From Variovorax sp. KBW07 (GTDB lineage: Bacteria; Pseudomonadota; Gammaproteobacteria; Burkholderiales; Burkholderiaceae_C): a stretch of 44,300 nt of DNA. Position numbers and translations under genes: made by a program. The DNA is taken from contig NZ_QAJK01000144.1 in the NCBI RefSeq assembly GCF_003852515.1, positions 1 to 44,300 on the forward strand, read 5' to 3'. Shown here in pieces: positions 15,193-23,614 of this stretch. Position 1 is the first letter of the stretch, and each line of letters starts with the position of its first letter. The notes beneath the pieces were generated by a model. It saw only the letters and a list, made by a program, of their open reading frames with translations. It was not told the origin of the DNA and did no database searches.

Positions 15193-15906
15193 GTGCCGCT
15201 CCAGACCGTAGAACCCCAGCGCCTTTACCGCCAGATTGCCGACCAGCTCCGGGGCCTCATCGGCAAGGGCGAATTCGGCGTGGGCGCGCGCATTCCCGCC
15301 GAACGCGACCTGGCCAAGCAACTGGGCGTGAGCCGGCCGTCGGTGCGCGAGGCGCTGATTGCACTGGAGGTGGAAGGCTGGGTCGAAATCCGCACCGGCT
15401 CGGGCGTGTACGTGCTCGACCGTTCGCACCGCACCAGCACGCCGGCAAGCAACACCGGGGCCGAATGGGGCCCGCTTGAAATCATCCGGGCGCGCCGCAT
15501 GGTCGAAGGCGAAACCGCCGCCACCGCCGCGCAGCATGGCAAGCGCAAGGACGTCGACGCCATGCGCCGCGCGATCCAGATGATGCGGGACATGGCGGCG
15601 CGCAACGAAGTGCCGCACGAGGGCGACCGCGCCTTTCACCTGGCCATCGTCAACGCCTGCGGCAACGTGGTGCTGACCGAAACCGTGCAGGGCTTCTGGG
15701 AGTCGCGGCAGGGGCCGATCTTCGCGCGAATGATCGATTACTTCGAGACCATGGACTCGTGGCAGGCCGCCATCGGCGAGCACGAAGCCATCCTCGCGGC
15801 CATCGCGGCACGCGACCCCGCGGCGGCGCGCGAGGCCATGCACCAGCACATGGACAAGTTCCACCAGAGATTCAGCGCAAGCTGGCGCCGTGCCAAGGCC
15901 TCCTGA
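15193..15906 (+). CDS. FadR-type GntR regulator of the sugar-acid locus
   Basis: The 237-residue protein has a GntR winged helix at about 10-75 (RLYRQIADQLRGLIGKGEF, RDLAKQLGVSRPSVREALIAL, GSGVYV). An all-helical FCD ligand domain follows, with the conserved metal-type residues in EGDRAFHLAIV and in EHEAI and HQHM near the C-terminus. This subfamily commonly senses sugar acids or small carboxylates. The start is taken as GTG at 15193 (MPLQTVEPQRLYRQ), because upstream frame runs into the operator. It lies between leftward SDR/hydrolase genes and rightward dehydratase/lactonase/dehydrogenase genes, so it probably represses both arms. Confidence 0.9.
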   Translation: MPLQTVEPQRLYRQIADQLRGLIGKGEFGVGARIPAERDLAKQLGVSRPSVREALIALEVEGWVEIRTGSGVYVLDRSHRTSTPASNTGAEWGPLEIIRARRMVEGETAATAAQHGKRKDVDAMRRAIQMMRDMAARNEVPHEGDRAFHLAIVNACGNVVLTETVQGFWESRQGPIFARMIDYFETMDSWQAAIGEHEAILAAIAARDPAAAREAMHQHMDKFHQRFSASWRRAKAS

Positions 15907-15971
15907 AAACGCGCGCCAGCCCTTTTTCTTCAAGAACAACGCCAGCCATACGGCCAGCACATTCCCACACC

Positions 15972-17498
15972 ATGACTCCCTACATCAGACTCCACCCCGC
16001 CGATGACGTCGTCATTGCGCGCGCCCAGCTGCTCGGCGGCACCACCGTCGAAAACGTGGCCGTGCGCGGCCTGATTCCGCCGGGCCACAAGATCGCGATG
16101 CGTGCCATTGCGCAGGGCGAGCCGGTGCGCCGCTACAACCAGATCATCGGTTTCGCGAGCAAGCCCATCGCCGCCGGCGAGCACGTGCACACGCAGAACC
16201 TGAACATGGGCCCGGACAAGGGGGACTTCGAACGCGACTACGCCTTCGGCGCCGACGTGAAGCCCGCGCCCGCGAAGCGCGAGGCCACCTTCATGGGCAT
16301 CAAGCGCGCCGATGGCCGCGTGGCCACGCGCAACTACATCGGCGTGCTGACCAGCGTGAACTGCTCGGCCACGGCCGCGCGCGCCATTGCCGACCACTTC
16401 TCGCGCAAGACCAACCCGCAGGCGCTGGCGGCGTTTCCGAACGTCGACGGGGTGATCGCGCTCACGCACGGCACCGGCTGCGGCATGGACACGCAGGGCA
16501 TGGGCATGCAGATTCTCGAGCGCACGCTCACGGGCTACGCCACGCACCCTAACTTCGCGGGCGTGCTGGTGGTCGGGCTCGGCTGCGAGGCCAACCAGAT
16601 CAACGCCTGGCTCGCGACGGGCCATCTGGCCGAGGGCGAGAACTTCCGCACCTTCAACATCCAGGACACGGGCGGCACGCGCAAGACAGTCGAGAAGGGC
16701 GTGGCGCTCATCAATGAAATGCTGCCGCGCGCCAACGCGGTGAAGCGCGAGCCTTGCAGCGCGGCGCACATCACCATCGGGCTGCAGTGCGGCGGCTCCG
16801 ACGGCTACTCGGGCATCAGCGCCAACCCGGCGCTGGGCGCGGCGGTCGACCTGCTGGTGGCGCATGGCGGCACCGCCATCCTGAGCGAAACGCCCGAGGT
16901 GTACGGCGCCGAGCATTTGTTGACGCGCCGCGCGGTGAAGCGCGAAGTCGGCCAGAAGCTGGTGGACCGCATCAAGTGGTGGGAGCACTACACCGAGATC
17001 AACCAGGGCGAGATGAACAACAACCCCTCGCCGGGCAACAAGGCGGGCGGGCTCACCACCATCCTCGAAAAATCGCTGGGCGCGGTCGCCAAGGGCGGCA
17101 CCAGCAACCTCGAAGCGGTGTACGAATACGCCGAGCCCGTGACAGCGCACGGCTTCGTCTACATGGACACGCCGGGCTACGACCCTGTCAGCGCCACGGG
17201 CCAGGTGGCCGGCGGCGCCAACATCATCTGCTTCACCACGGGGCGCGGCTCGGCCTATGGCTGCGCGCCCTCGCCCTCGCTCAAGCTCGCGACCAACTCG
17301 GCGCTGTGGCAGCGGCAGGAAGAAGACATGGACATCAACTGCGGCGAGATCGTCGACGGCACGGCCTCCATCCAGGAGATGGGCCAGCGCATCTTCGAGA
17401 TGGTGCTCGCCACGGCGTCGGGTGCGCACTCGAAGAGCGAGCAGCACGGCTACGGCCAGAACGAGTTCGTGCCGTGGCAGGTCGGCGCGGTGATGTGA
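15972..17498 (+). CDS. UxaA/altronate-dehydratase-family sugar-acid dehydratase
   Basis: The 508-residue protein joins an N-terminal SAF domain (about 1-90, with NVAVRGLIPPGHKIA) to a C-terminal UxaA/GarD catalytic region. Signature parts are RADGRVATRNYIGV, THGTGCGMD, VGLGCEAN, LQCGGSDGYSG, and a late DINCGEIVDG. Members are iron- or metal-dependent dehydratases for altronate, galactarate and related aldonates, giving 2-keto-3-deoxy acids. In this locus the downstream enzymes look like a 6-deoxy or pentonic acid pathway, so an L-fuconate-like substrate is plausible, but altronate remains possible. It starts 65 bases after the GntR gene and is followed by the lactonase. Confidence 0.92.
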   Translation: MTPYIRLHPADDVVIARAQLLGGTTVENVAVRGLIPPGHKIAMRAIAQGEPVRRYNQIIGFASKPIAAGEHVHTQNLNMGPDKGDFERDYAFGADVKPAPAKREATFMGIKRADGRVATRNYIGVLTSVNCSATAARAIADHFSRKTNPQALAAFPNVDGVIALTHGTGCGMDTQGMGMQILERTLTGYATHPNFAGVLVVGLGCEANQINAWLATGHLAEGENFRTFNIQDTGGTRKTVEKGVALINEMLPRANAVKREPCSAAHITIGLQCGGSDGYSGISANPALGAAVDLLVAHGGTAILSETPEVYGAEHLLTRRAVKREVGQKLVDRIKWWEHYTEINQGEMNNNPSPGNKAGGLTTILEKSLGAVAKGGTSNLEAVYEYAEPVTAHGFVYMDTPGYDPVSATGQVAGGANIICFTTGRGSAYGCAPSPSLKLATNSALWQRQEEDMDINCGEIVDGTASIQEMGQRIFEMVLATASGAHSKSEQHGYGQNEFVPWQVGAVM

Positions 17499-17543
17499 CG
17501 TGACCTGACCTGAAGTGATGTGAACCCATCGGCAAGGAACAGC

Positions 17544-18476
17544 ATGGCCACCCTCCCCTTCGGTTTTCTCGACGGCACCGGCTTCGAACGGCTGGATGCG
17601 CGCTTCAACACCTGCATTCCGGGCCCCGAGCGCGTCGAGCGCCTGTGGACCGGCGCGCGCTGGTGCGAGGGCCCGGCATGGTTCGGCGCGCACCGCACGC
17701 TGGTGTGGTCGGACATTCCGAACAACCGCATGCTGCGGCTCGATGAACGCAACGGCACGGTCTCGGTGTTCCGCGAACCGGCCAACAACACGAATGGCCA
17801 CACGGTCGACCGCGAAGGCCGCCTCGTGAGCTGCGAGCACCTCACGCGCCGCGTGACGCGCACCGAGCACGACGGCTCGATCACCGTGCTGGCCTCGCAC
17901 TGGCAAGGCAAGCGCCTGAACTCGCCCAACGACGTGGTGGTGCATTCGGACGGTGGCGTGTGGTTCACCGACCCGAGCTACGGCATCCTGTCGGACTACG
18001 AAGGCCTGCGCGCCGACAGCGAGATCGGTGCCTGCCACGTGTACCGCATCGACCCGGCCAGCGGCGAGGTCGCGCGCATGGCCGACGACTTCGTCAAGCC
18101 CAACGGGCTGGCGTTCTCGCCCGACGAATCGCTGCTGTACATCGCCGACACGGGCGCGAGCCATGCGGCCGACGGGCCGCGGCACATCCGCCGATTCAAG
18201 GTCGCAAGCGACGGCCGCGGCCTGAGCGGCGGCGAAGTGTTTGCCGAATGCACCAACGGCTTGTTCGATGGTTTCCGCCTGGACACCGAAGGCCGCATCT
18301 GGACCAGCGCGCTGGACGGCGTGCACGCCTATCACCCGGACGGCACGCTGCTCGGCAAGATCTTGCTGCCCGAGCGCGTGGCCAACGTCTGCTTCGGCGG
18401 GCCCAAGCGCAACCGGCTTTTCATCTGCGCGACGACGTCGCTCTATGCCATCACACTAAACGCCAAAGGAGCCTGA
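17544..18476 (+). CDS. SMP-30/gluconolactonase-family lactonase
   Basis: This 310-residue six-bladed beta-propeller enzyme of the SMP-30/gluconolactonase/LRE family hydrolyses sugar lactones to aldonates. Likely metal ligands are Glu in RWCEGPAWF (about 43), Asn in LNSPNDVVV (about 127) and Asp in LFDGFRLDTEG (about 238). NTNGHTVDREGRLVSCEH is a recognisable substrate-side strand. It has no signal peptide. It lies 45 bases after the dehydratase and 5 bases before the next gene. It would supply the aldonate for the dehydratase, making this arm of the operon a lactone-to-keto-acid route. Confidence 0.92.
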   Translation: MATLPFGFLDGTGFERLDARFNTCIPGPERVERLWTGARWCEGPAWFGAHRTLVWSDIPNNRMLRLDERNGTVSVFREPANNTNGHTVDREGRLVSCEHLTRRVTRTEHDGSITVLASHWQGKRLNSPNDVVVHSDGGVWFTDPSYGILSDYEGLRADSEIGACHVYRIDPASGEVARMADDFVKPNGLAFSPDESLLYIADTGASHAADGPRHIRRFKVASDGRGLSGGEVFAECTNGLFDGFRLDTEGRIWTSALDGVHAYHPDGTLLGKILLPERVANVCFGGPKRNRLFICATTSLYAITLNAKGA

Positions 18477-18481
18477 CCACC

Positions 18482-19549
18482 ATGCCTCGTACATTGCCCG
18501 CCGACAGCCTGCAAGCCACCGTCGCCCGCGTCCTCGAAGCCGCGGGCAGCCAGCCCGCCGAAGCGCAACAGGTGGCCGCCAACCTGGTGCTGGCCAACCT
18601 GAGCGGCCATGACTCGCACGGCGTGGGCATGCTGCCGCGCTATGTCGACGCAGTGGCCGAGGGCGGCCTGGCGCCGAACGCGGCCGTGAAGGTCAACCTC
18701 GACATCGGCACGATGATGGGCCTGGACGGCCAGCACGGCTACGGGCAGATCGTCGGCGCGCAGGCGATGGAGCTCGGCATTGCGCGCGCGAAGCAGCACG
18801 GCAGCTGCATCTTCACGCTGGCGAATGCGCACCACCTGGGCCGCATCGGGCAGTTCGCCGAAATGGCGACCGCGCAGGGCCTGGTGTCGATGCACTTCGT
18901 CAACGTGCTGTCGCGCCCGGTGGTCGCGCCCTGGGGTGGCGGCGACGGGCGCTTCGGCACCAACCCGTGCTGCATCGGCATCCCGCTGGCAGGCGCCGAG
19001 CCCTTCGTGCTCGACTACGCGACCAGCCGCGTGGCACAGGGCAAGATGCGCGTGGCCCACAACAAGGGCGAGCAGGTGCCCGACGGCTACCTGATCGACG
19101 AGAACGGCGCACCGACCAACAACCCGGGCGTGGTGGTGGTGCCGCAAGGCAATGGCCTGTTCGGCGCGCTCATGACCTTCGGCGAGCACAAGGGCTACGG
19201 CATGGCGGTGGTGTGCGAGTTGCTCGGCGGCGCGCTCACCGGTGGCGGCACGTGGCACCGCCAGGCCGACACTTCGCGCACGATCCTCAACGGCATGCTG
19301 ACGGTGCTGATCGATCCGGCGAAGCTGGGCACGCAGGCGAGCTTCGACGAGGAGGCGCACGCCTTCATCGACTGGCTGCGCCAGAGCCCGAAGGGACAAG
19401 GGTTCGACGAGGTGCAGATTGCCGGCGAACCCGAACGCAAGGCGCGCGCGGCACGCCGACGCGACGGCATCTGGGTGGACGATGCGACGTGGGGGGAGAT
19501 CGTCGCGGCCGGGGCCAAGGTGGGCGTGGCCGTCGCGGCCGCCGCATAA
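18482..19549 (+). CDS. Malate/L-lactate dehydrogenase-family oxidoreductase
   Basis: This 355-residue NAD(P)-dependent enzyme belongs to the Ldh/YlbC/YiaK family, which is unrelated to classical lactate dehydrogenase. Family marks are LSGHDSHGVGMLPRYV with the catalytic His, ANAHHLGRIGQFAEMA, GTNPCCIGIP, LDYATSRVAQGK and EHKGYGMAVVCELLGGALTG. Substrates in the family include L-malate, L-lactate, ureidoglycolate and 2,3-diketogulonate. If the diketo-acid hydrolase here releases pyruvate and L-lactate, this enzyme could oxidise the lactate. That is inference from context. It is the last gene of the rightward arm. Confidence 0.92.
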   Translation: MPRTLPADSLQATVARVLEAAGSQPAEAQQVAANLVLANLSGHDSHGVGMLPRYVDAVAEGGLAPNAAVKVNLDIGTMMGLDGQHGYGQIVGAQAMELGIARAKQHGSCIFTLANAHHLGRIGQFAEMATAQGLVSMHFVNVLSRPVVAPWGGGDGRFGTNPCCIGIPLAGAEPFVLDYATSRVAQGKMRVAHNKGEQVPDGYLIDENGAPTNNPGVVVVPQGNGLFGALMTFGEHKGYGMAVVCELLGGALTGGGTWHRQADTSRTILNGMLTVLIDPAKLGTQASFDEEAHAFIDWLRQSPKGQGFDEVQIAGEPERKARAARRRDGIWVDDATWGEIVAAGAKVGVAVAAAA

Positions 19550-19556
19550 AAGCCTT

Positions 19557-19572
19557 CGCGCCTAGCGGCGCG
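19557..19572. terminator. Hairpin between convergent genes
   Basis: CGCGCC and GGCGCG pair around TAGC, overlapping the stop codon of the EamA gene and eight bases after the dehydrogenase stop. There is no T-run, so its role as a bidirectional terminator is only suggested by position. Confidence 0.3.
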
Positions 19573-20443
19573 CGTTGCGCGACTTCTGGCTCAGCACGAG
19601 CGCAATGCCGCCCAGGATTGCCACCGAGGCGGCGGCCAGCCGCGGCGTGATCGCCTCCGACAAGAGCAGCACGCCGCCGAACGCCGCCAGGAGCGGTACC
19701 GACAGCTGCACGGTCGCAGCCTGCATGGCCGAGAGGCGGGCCAGTGCCGCATACCAGACGACATAGCCGAGGCCCGAGGTCAAGGCCCCTGAGGCCACGG
19801 CAAGCGCTGCACCGGCAGCGTCCACGTCGGCGCGGGCCAGGAAAACAAGGCTCAGCGCCATGGCCAGCGGCACCGCCCGCATGAAGTTGCGGCCCGTGGC
19901 GGCCAGCGGGTCGGCCACGCCCCGGCCGCGCAACGAGTACACGCCCCACGCCACGCCGGCAATGGCCATCAGTACGGCGCCAAGGAGCGGCGGCGCGGCG
20001 ATGCCCGGCGACACAAGATAGACCAGTCCCCCTGCCGCCAGGACGAAGCCGAGCCACGCGATAGGACCGAAGCGCTCGCCGGAACCCAGGCCCGCGCCAA
20101 GCATCGTGAGCTGGACGGCGCCGAACAGGATCAGCGCGCCCGTGCCGGCGGACAGGCTGAGGTAGGCAAACGAAAAGAATGCAACATAGGCGAACAGCAT
20201 GACCGCGGGAAGCCAATCGGTCCGGCCCGCCGATGGCGGCGGCTGCACCCTGAACCGCACGACGAGGGCCAGCATGATGGCGCCGGAGACCAGCCGGATG
20301 CAGCCGAAGCTGGCCGGATCGATGCCGCCATGCTGAAGCGCGAGCCGGCACAGCAGCGAATTGGCCGCGAACGCGAGCATGGCCGCCGCGGTAAGGGCGA
20401 CGGCCTGCAGGGTGGACCGGCCATCGTGCGCTTCTTCAGACAT
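19562..20443 (-). CDS. EamA/DMT-family transporter
   Basis: This 293-residue inner-membrane protein has ten predicted hydrophobic segments in two EamA repeats (about 12-140 and 150-287). Examples are ALTAAAMLAFAANSLLCRLAL and LGFVLAAGGLVYLVSPG. Proteins of this type export or import small metabolites, and the cargo cannot be predicted. Its ATG overlaps the end of the DUF2182 gene by eight bases, so it is probably translated with the DUF1326/DUF2182 pair. That coupling makes it a candidate functional partner rather than a bystander. Confidence 0.9.
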   Translation of the reverse strand: MSEEAHDGRSTLQAVALTAAAMLAFAANSLLCRLALQHGGIDPASFGCIRLVSGAIMLALVVRFRVQPPPSAGRTDWLPAVMLFAYVAFFSFAYLSLSAGTGALILFGAVQLTMLGAGLGSGERFGPIAWLGFVLAAGGLVYLVSPGIAAPPLLGAVLMAIAGVAWGVYSLRGRGVADPLAATGRNFMRAVPLAMALSLVFLARADVDAAGAALAVASGALTSGLGYVVWYAALARLSAMQAATVQLSVPLLAAFGGVLLLSEAITPRLAAASVAILGGIALVLSQKSRNARR

Positions 20444-21251
20444 GCGTTGCCACCACGAAAGCGGCCCAGCCCAGCAGCGCGAACCCGAGCGGTGCGCTGA
20501 GACCGCGGCCCCAGGGAACGTTCTTTTCTATCGCCATGACGGCAGCAAGCAGAAGCATCCAGCCGAGGCTGCCGGTGCCGAGCGCGAACATCAGCAGCAT
20601 CAGCGCCCAGCAGCAGCCGACGCAGAACAGGCCGTGGTGCGCGCCCAGCGCGAACGCGTGACGGGCTTGCGCCCGCCCCCGCCAGTGCTCGATGACGAAG
20701 CTCAACGGCGTGCGGCACTTCTCAAGGCACCGGTACTTGAGACGGCTGAACTGGAAGGCGCCGGCCAGCGCGAAGGTCGCGGCGCCGATCACCCAGCCAT
20801 GCCAGGCCAGCGTCGGCGAGATGGCGAGCAGGGCCAGCACCCCGCTGTGAAGCACATGCGCCAGCAGCCCGAATGCGCCCCAGACCGCCATGTAGCCCAG
20901 CCCCAGCAGCATCAGCAGGCGCCCGTGGTCCGGACGGCCGACGGTCAACCGGTCGAAGGCATTGAACAGCGGCAGCGTGGTCGGCAGCATCATGGCTGCG
21001 GTCATGAGGATCCACCCCATGGCGTAGAGCACCATGGGCACGACCACGCCGCCGGCGGGAACGGCCTGGCACAGGGCCGCGGCCGGTCCCGAGGCGGTCC
21101 AGTCGCCGTGTTCGAGATAGCGCCCATGAGGACTGCGCGTCCAGGCCCACAACACCGTCCATGCGAGTGCGACCAGCGCCGCCAGAACCGGCAGGAACAC
21201 TTGCCGATGACGGGAGGCCTTGCGCGGCGGCAAGCCGGCTGCCGGGGTCAT
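20436..21251 (-). CDS. DUF2182 membrane protein
   Basis: This 271-residue integral membrane protein has about seven hydrophobic segments and belongs to DUF2182, described as predicted metal-binding membrane proteins. Candidate ligands cluster in membrane-proximal motifs: TAAMMLPT, YRCLEKCRTP and HHGLFCVGCCWALMLLMF, rich in Met, Cys and His. The ATG at 21251 overlaps the DUF1326 stop by four bases. Adjacent DUF1326 and DUF2182 genes are a recurring pairing. The function is unknown; metal handling at the membrane is the most natural inference from the residues. Confidence 0.88.
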   Translation of the reverse strand: MTPAAGLPPRKASRHRQVFLPVLAALVALAWTVLWAWTRSPHGRYLEHGDWTASGPAAALCQAVPAGGVVVPMVLYAMGWILMTAAMMLPTTLPLFNAFDRLTVGRPDHGRLLMLLGLGYMAVWGAFGLLAHVLHSGVLALLAISPTLAWHGWVIGAATFALAGAFQFSRLKYRCLEKCRTPLSFVIEHWRGRAQARHAFALGAHHGLFCVGCCWALMLLMFALGTGSLGWMLLLAAVMAIEKNVPWGRGLSAPLGFALLGWAAFVVATHV

Positions 21252-21850
21252 GCGTCGAAGACGAACGTGCTCTGCAGGGCGTTGTGGTTCTTGATGTCGA
21301 GGTCGATGCCGAGCGCGGCATTCTTCGATCGATAGGTCGGCGCCTTGCCAACGAACACCGGGGCGCCCGGAACCGTCGAGAACACGGTGTCGGAAAGGAC
21401 GGTCAGCCCGCCGGTCGCGCCGCGGTAGGGCGCGAGTTCGGCGTAGTAGTCCTTGCCGATCTCCAGTTCGCCCTTGCCGTCGTTCACGGTGAAGCGGATC
21501 GGCGCCCTCTCGACCGACACGACCTTGCCGATGAGCTGCGCCAGGTCGGCGATGGGTCCGCCGGCCTGCCCGGTGTAAACCTTGAGCAGCGCCTCTTTCT
21601 GCGCCTCGGAGGCCTGGTCGTCAATGAAGATCGCCGCCGTCCAGTTGCCTTCGAGAATGTTTCCGGGCACATGCGCCACGGCCGCGATGGTGTTGCCGCT
21701 GACGTCGATGTCGTCGATCGTCCCTTTGTCGATGCGCCACGCGACGATGGTGTCGCAGGTGCCGTTGTCAGGGTCCTCGCCGATCCAGCAGGGACAAAGA
21801 ACGTTGCAGTTGCATACCTCGAGCAGGCGACCTTCCAGGTGGTAGCTCAT
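21248..21850 (-). CDS. DUF1326 Cys-rich protein
   Basis: This 200-residue soluble protein of DUF1326 has an N-terminal Cys cluster, LLEVCNCNVLCPCWIGEDPDNGTCDT (described by its key residues: five Cys within about 20 residues). The cluster looks suited to a metal or redox centre. The remainder is beta-rich (ELEIGKDYYAELAPYRG). It lacks a signal peptide, so it is expected in the cytoplasm. It begins a three-gene unit with DUF2182 and an EamA transporter, joined by overlaps of 4 and 8 bases. The catalase gene lies 144 bases upstream on the same strand but may be separate. No function is assigned to the family. Confidence 0.88.
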   Translation of the reverse strand: MSYHLEGRLLEVCNCNVLCPCWIGEDPDNGTCDTIVAWRIDKGTIDDIDVSGNTIAAVAHVPGNILEGNWTAAIFIDDQASEAQKEALLKVYTGQAGGPIADLAQLIGKVVSVERAPIRFTVNDGKGELEIGKDYYAELAPYRGATGGLTVLSDTVFSTVPGAPVFVGKAPTYRSKNAALGIDLDIKNHNALQSTFVFDA

Positions 21851-21994
21851 ACGGACCTCCGTTCAAGAAGCCACACGAACAAGGACTTGTCGCCGCGACC
21901 GGGCGGCAAGGGGGAAATCGATCCTACGCGCGGCGTTGGATCAAGTCGAGGTCGCCCCCGGGCACGTGGGTACCCTGTCTGCCGCCGGCGCGAA

Positions 21995-23518
21995 TCAGCT
22001 CTTGCTGCTGTCGTGCGCGGGCTTGCCGACCTGCACGCTCGTCTCGTCGCCCTTGATCCTGGCTTGCACGGCCTTGATGGCCTTGTCGAGCCGCGCGCCG
22101 TAGTCGGCATCGGCCTGGCGGAAGTAGCTCACCGCGCGATCGATGATGTCTTGCCGCGTCACCGCGCCAAGCCCACCGGCGATGTTGCTCACGAGCCGCT
22201 GCTTGGCTGCTTCATCCATCAGGCGGTACAGATCGCCGGCCTGCACGAAGTCCGTGTCCTCGGGGTGCTTCTGCCACTGGTGGCTTCCTGTCCAGCCGTG
22301 GATTTCCAGCGGTGCGTACACCGGCTCGTTGGTCTGCTTCGGCGCATCGCTGAAGCTGTTGGGCTCGTAGTTCGGGCCGCGGCCACCGTTGTTGTCGCCG
22401 CGCATCGCGCCGTCACGGCCATAGTTTTGCGCCGTGGTCGCGTGCGGGCGGTTCACCGGCAACTGGGTGTGGTTGATGCCCAGGCGATAGCGCTGCGTGT
22501 CGCCATAGCTGAACAGGCGGCCCTGCAGCATCTTGTCGGGCGAGGGGCCGATGCCGGGCACGAAGTTGGCCGGGTTGAACGCGGCCTGCTCGATTTCCGC
22601 GAAGTAGTTGTCGGGGTTGCGGTTGAGCGTGAGGATGCCGATGTCGATCTTCGGATAGTCCTTGTGCGACCACACCTTGGTCAGGTCGAAGGGGTTGAAG
22701 CGGTAGGTCTGCGCTTCGGCCACCGGCATGATCTGCACCTGCACCTTCCACGTCGGGAACTCGCCGCGCTCGATGGAGTGCAGCAGGTCGAGGTGGTGGT
22801 GGTTCGGGTTCTCGCCGCCCACGCGTTGTGCCTCTTCGGCCACGAAGGTCTCGATGCCCTGGTTGGTCTTGAAGTGGTACTTGACCCAGAAGGCCTCGCC
22901 CTTGGCGTTCACCCACTGGAAGGTGTGCGAGCCGAAGCCGTCCATGTGGCGGTAGCTCTTAGGGATGCCGCGGTCGCCGAACAGCCAGGTGAACTGGTGC
23001 GTGGCTTCGGGCGAGTGCGAGAAGAAGTCCCAGGCGTTGTTGGGCTCCTGCACGTGGCTGTACGGGTCGCGCTTCTGCGAATGGATGAAGTCCGGAAACT
23101 TCAGCGGATCGCGAATGAAGAAGATCGGCGTGTTGTTGCCGACCAGGTCGTAGTTGCCGTCTTCGGTATAGAACTTGAGCGCAAAGCCGCGTGGGTCGCG
23201 CACGGTGTCGGCCGAGCCGAGTTCGAGCGCCACGGTCGAGAAGCGGGCCAGCACTTCGGTCTTCTTGCCGACCTGGCCGAGAAACCTGGCCTTGGTCCAT
23301 TTCGACACGTCGGCCGTGACTTCGAAGGTACCGAATGCGCCCGATCCGCGGGCGTGCACCACGCGTTCAGGAATGCGCTCGCGGTCGAAGCGCGCGAGTT
23401 TCTCGATGAGGTTGTGATCCTGCATCAGCACGGGACCGTTGACGCCGGCAGTCTGCGACTGCTGGTTGTTTTCAACGGGCGCGCCGCTTTCGGTGGTGAG
23501 CTTGCGGGTGTCGGTCAT
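21995..23518 (-). CDS. Monofunctional haem catalase
   Basis: The enzyme converts hydrogen peroxide to water and oxygen. The 507 residues fit a small-subunit (clade 3) catalase. The distal His is in RVVHARGSGAFGTFEVT (about 58), the Asn in VGNNTPIFFIRDP, and the proximal haem-ligand Tyr in RLFSYGDTQRYRLG (about 343). The start is set at ATG 23518 (MTDTRKLTTE), because GAGGA in the upstream strand is correctly spaced for it. The ATG two codons earlier would be too close. No signal peptide. Downstream is the DUF1326 operon; upstream is slmA. Peroxide-responsive control is likely for this family, but no clear OxyR site is visible. Confidence 0.96.
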   Translation of the reverse strand: MTDTRKLTTESGAPVENNQQSQTAGVNGPVLMQDHNLIEKLARFDRERIPERVVHARGSGAFGTFEVTADVSKWTKARFLGQVGKKTEVLARFSTVALELGSADTVRDPRGFALKFYTEDGNYDLVGNNTPIFFIRDPLKFPDFIHSQKRDPYSHVQEPNNAWDFFSHSPEATHQFTWLFGDRGIPKSYRHMDGFGSHTFQWVNAKGEAFWVKYHFKTNQGIETFVAEEAQRVGGENPNHHHLDLLHSIERGEFPTWKVQVQIMPVAEAQTYRFNPFDLTKVWSHKDYPKIDIGILTLNRNPDNYFAEIEQAAFNPANFVPGIGPSPDKMLQGRLFSYGDTQRYRLGINHTQLPVNRPHATTAQNYGRDGAMRGDNNGGRGPNYEPNSFSDAPKQTNEPVYAPLEIHGWTGSHQWQKHPEDTDFVQAGDLYRLMDEAAKQRLVSNIAGGLGAVTRQDIIDRAVSYFRQADADYGARLDKAIKAVQARIKGDETSVQVGKPAHDSSKS

Positions 23519-23614
23519 GGGCATTTCCTCGTGGGAGTTGTCGGTGCCCATGCATTCTGTCAATGAATGCAGCGTTGCTGCATCAGATTGACCTATCGTC
23601 CCGATAGGGACGAA
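23519..23614. promoter_or_regulatory. Catalase upstream region with two palindromes
   Basis: This space between the slmA stop and the catalase start contains two perfect inverted repeats. TGCATTC and GAATGCA pair (23551-23571, 7-base spacer), and CCTATCG and CGATAGG pair (23592-23608, 3-base loop). The second could terminate slmA or act as an operator. Neither has a T-run. Confidence 0.45.

Noticed and set aside
17491-17522. Repeated TGATGTGA around the dehydratase stop, with TGACCTGACCTGA between
   Set aside because: A short low-complexity stretch in a 45-base gap with no symmetry. It could not be tied to any function.
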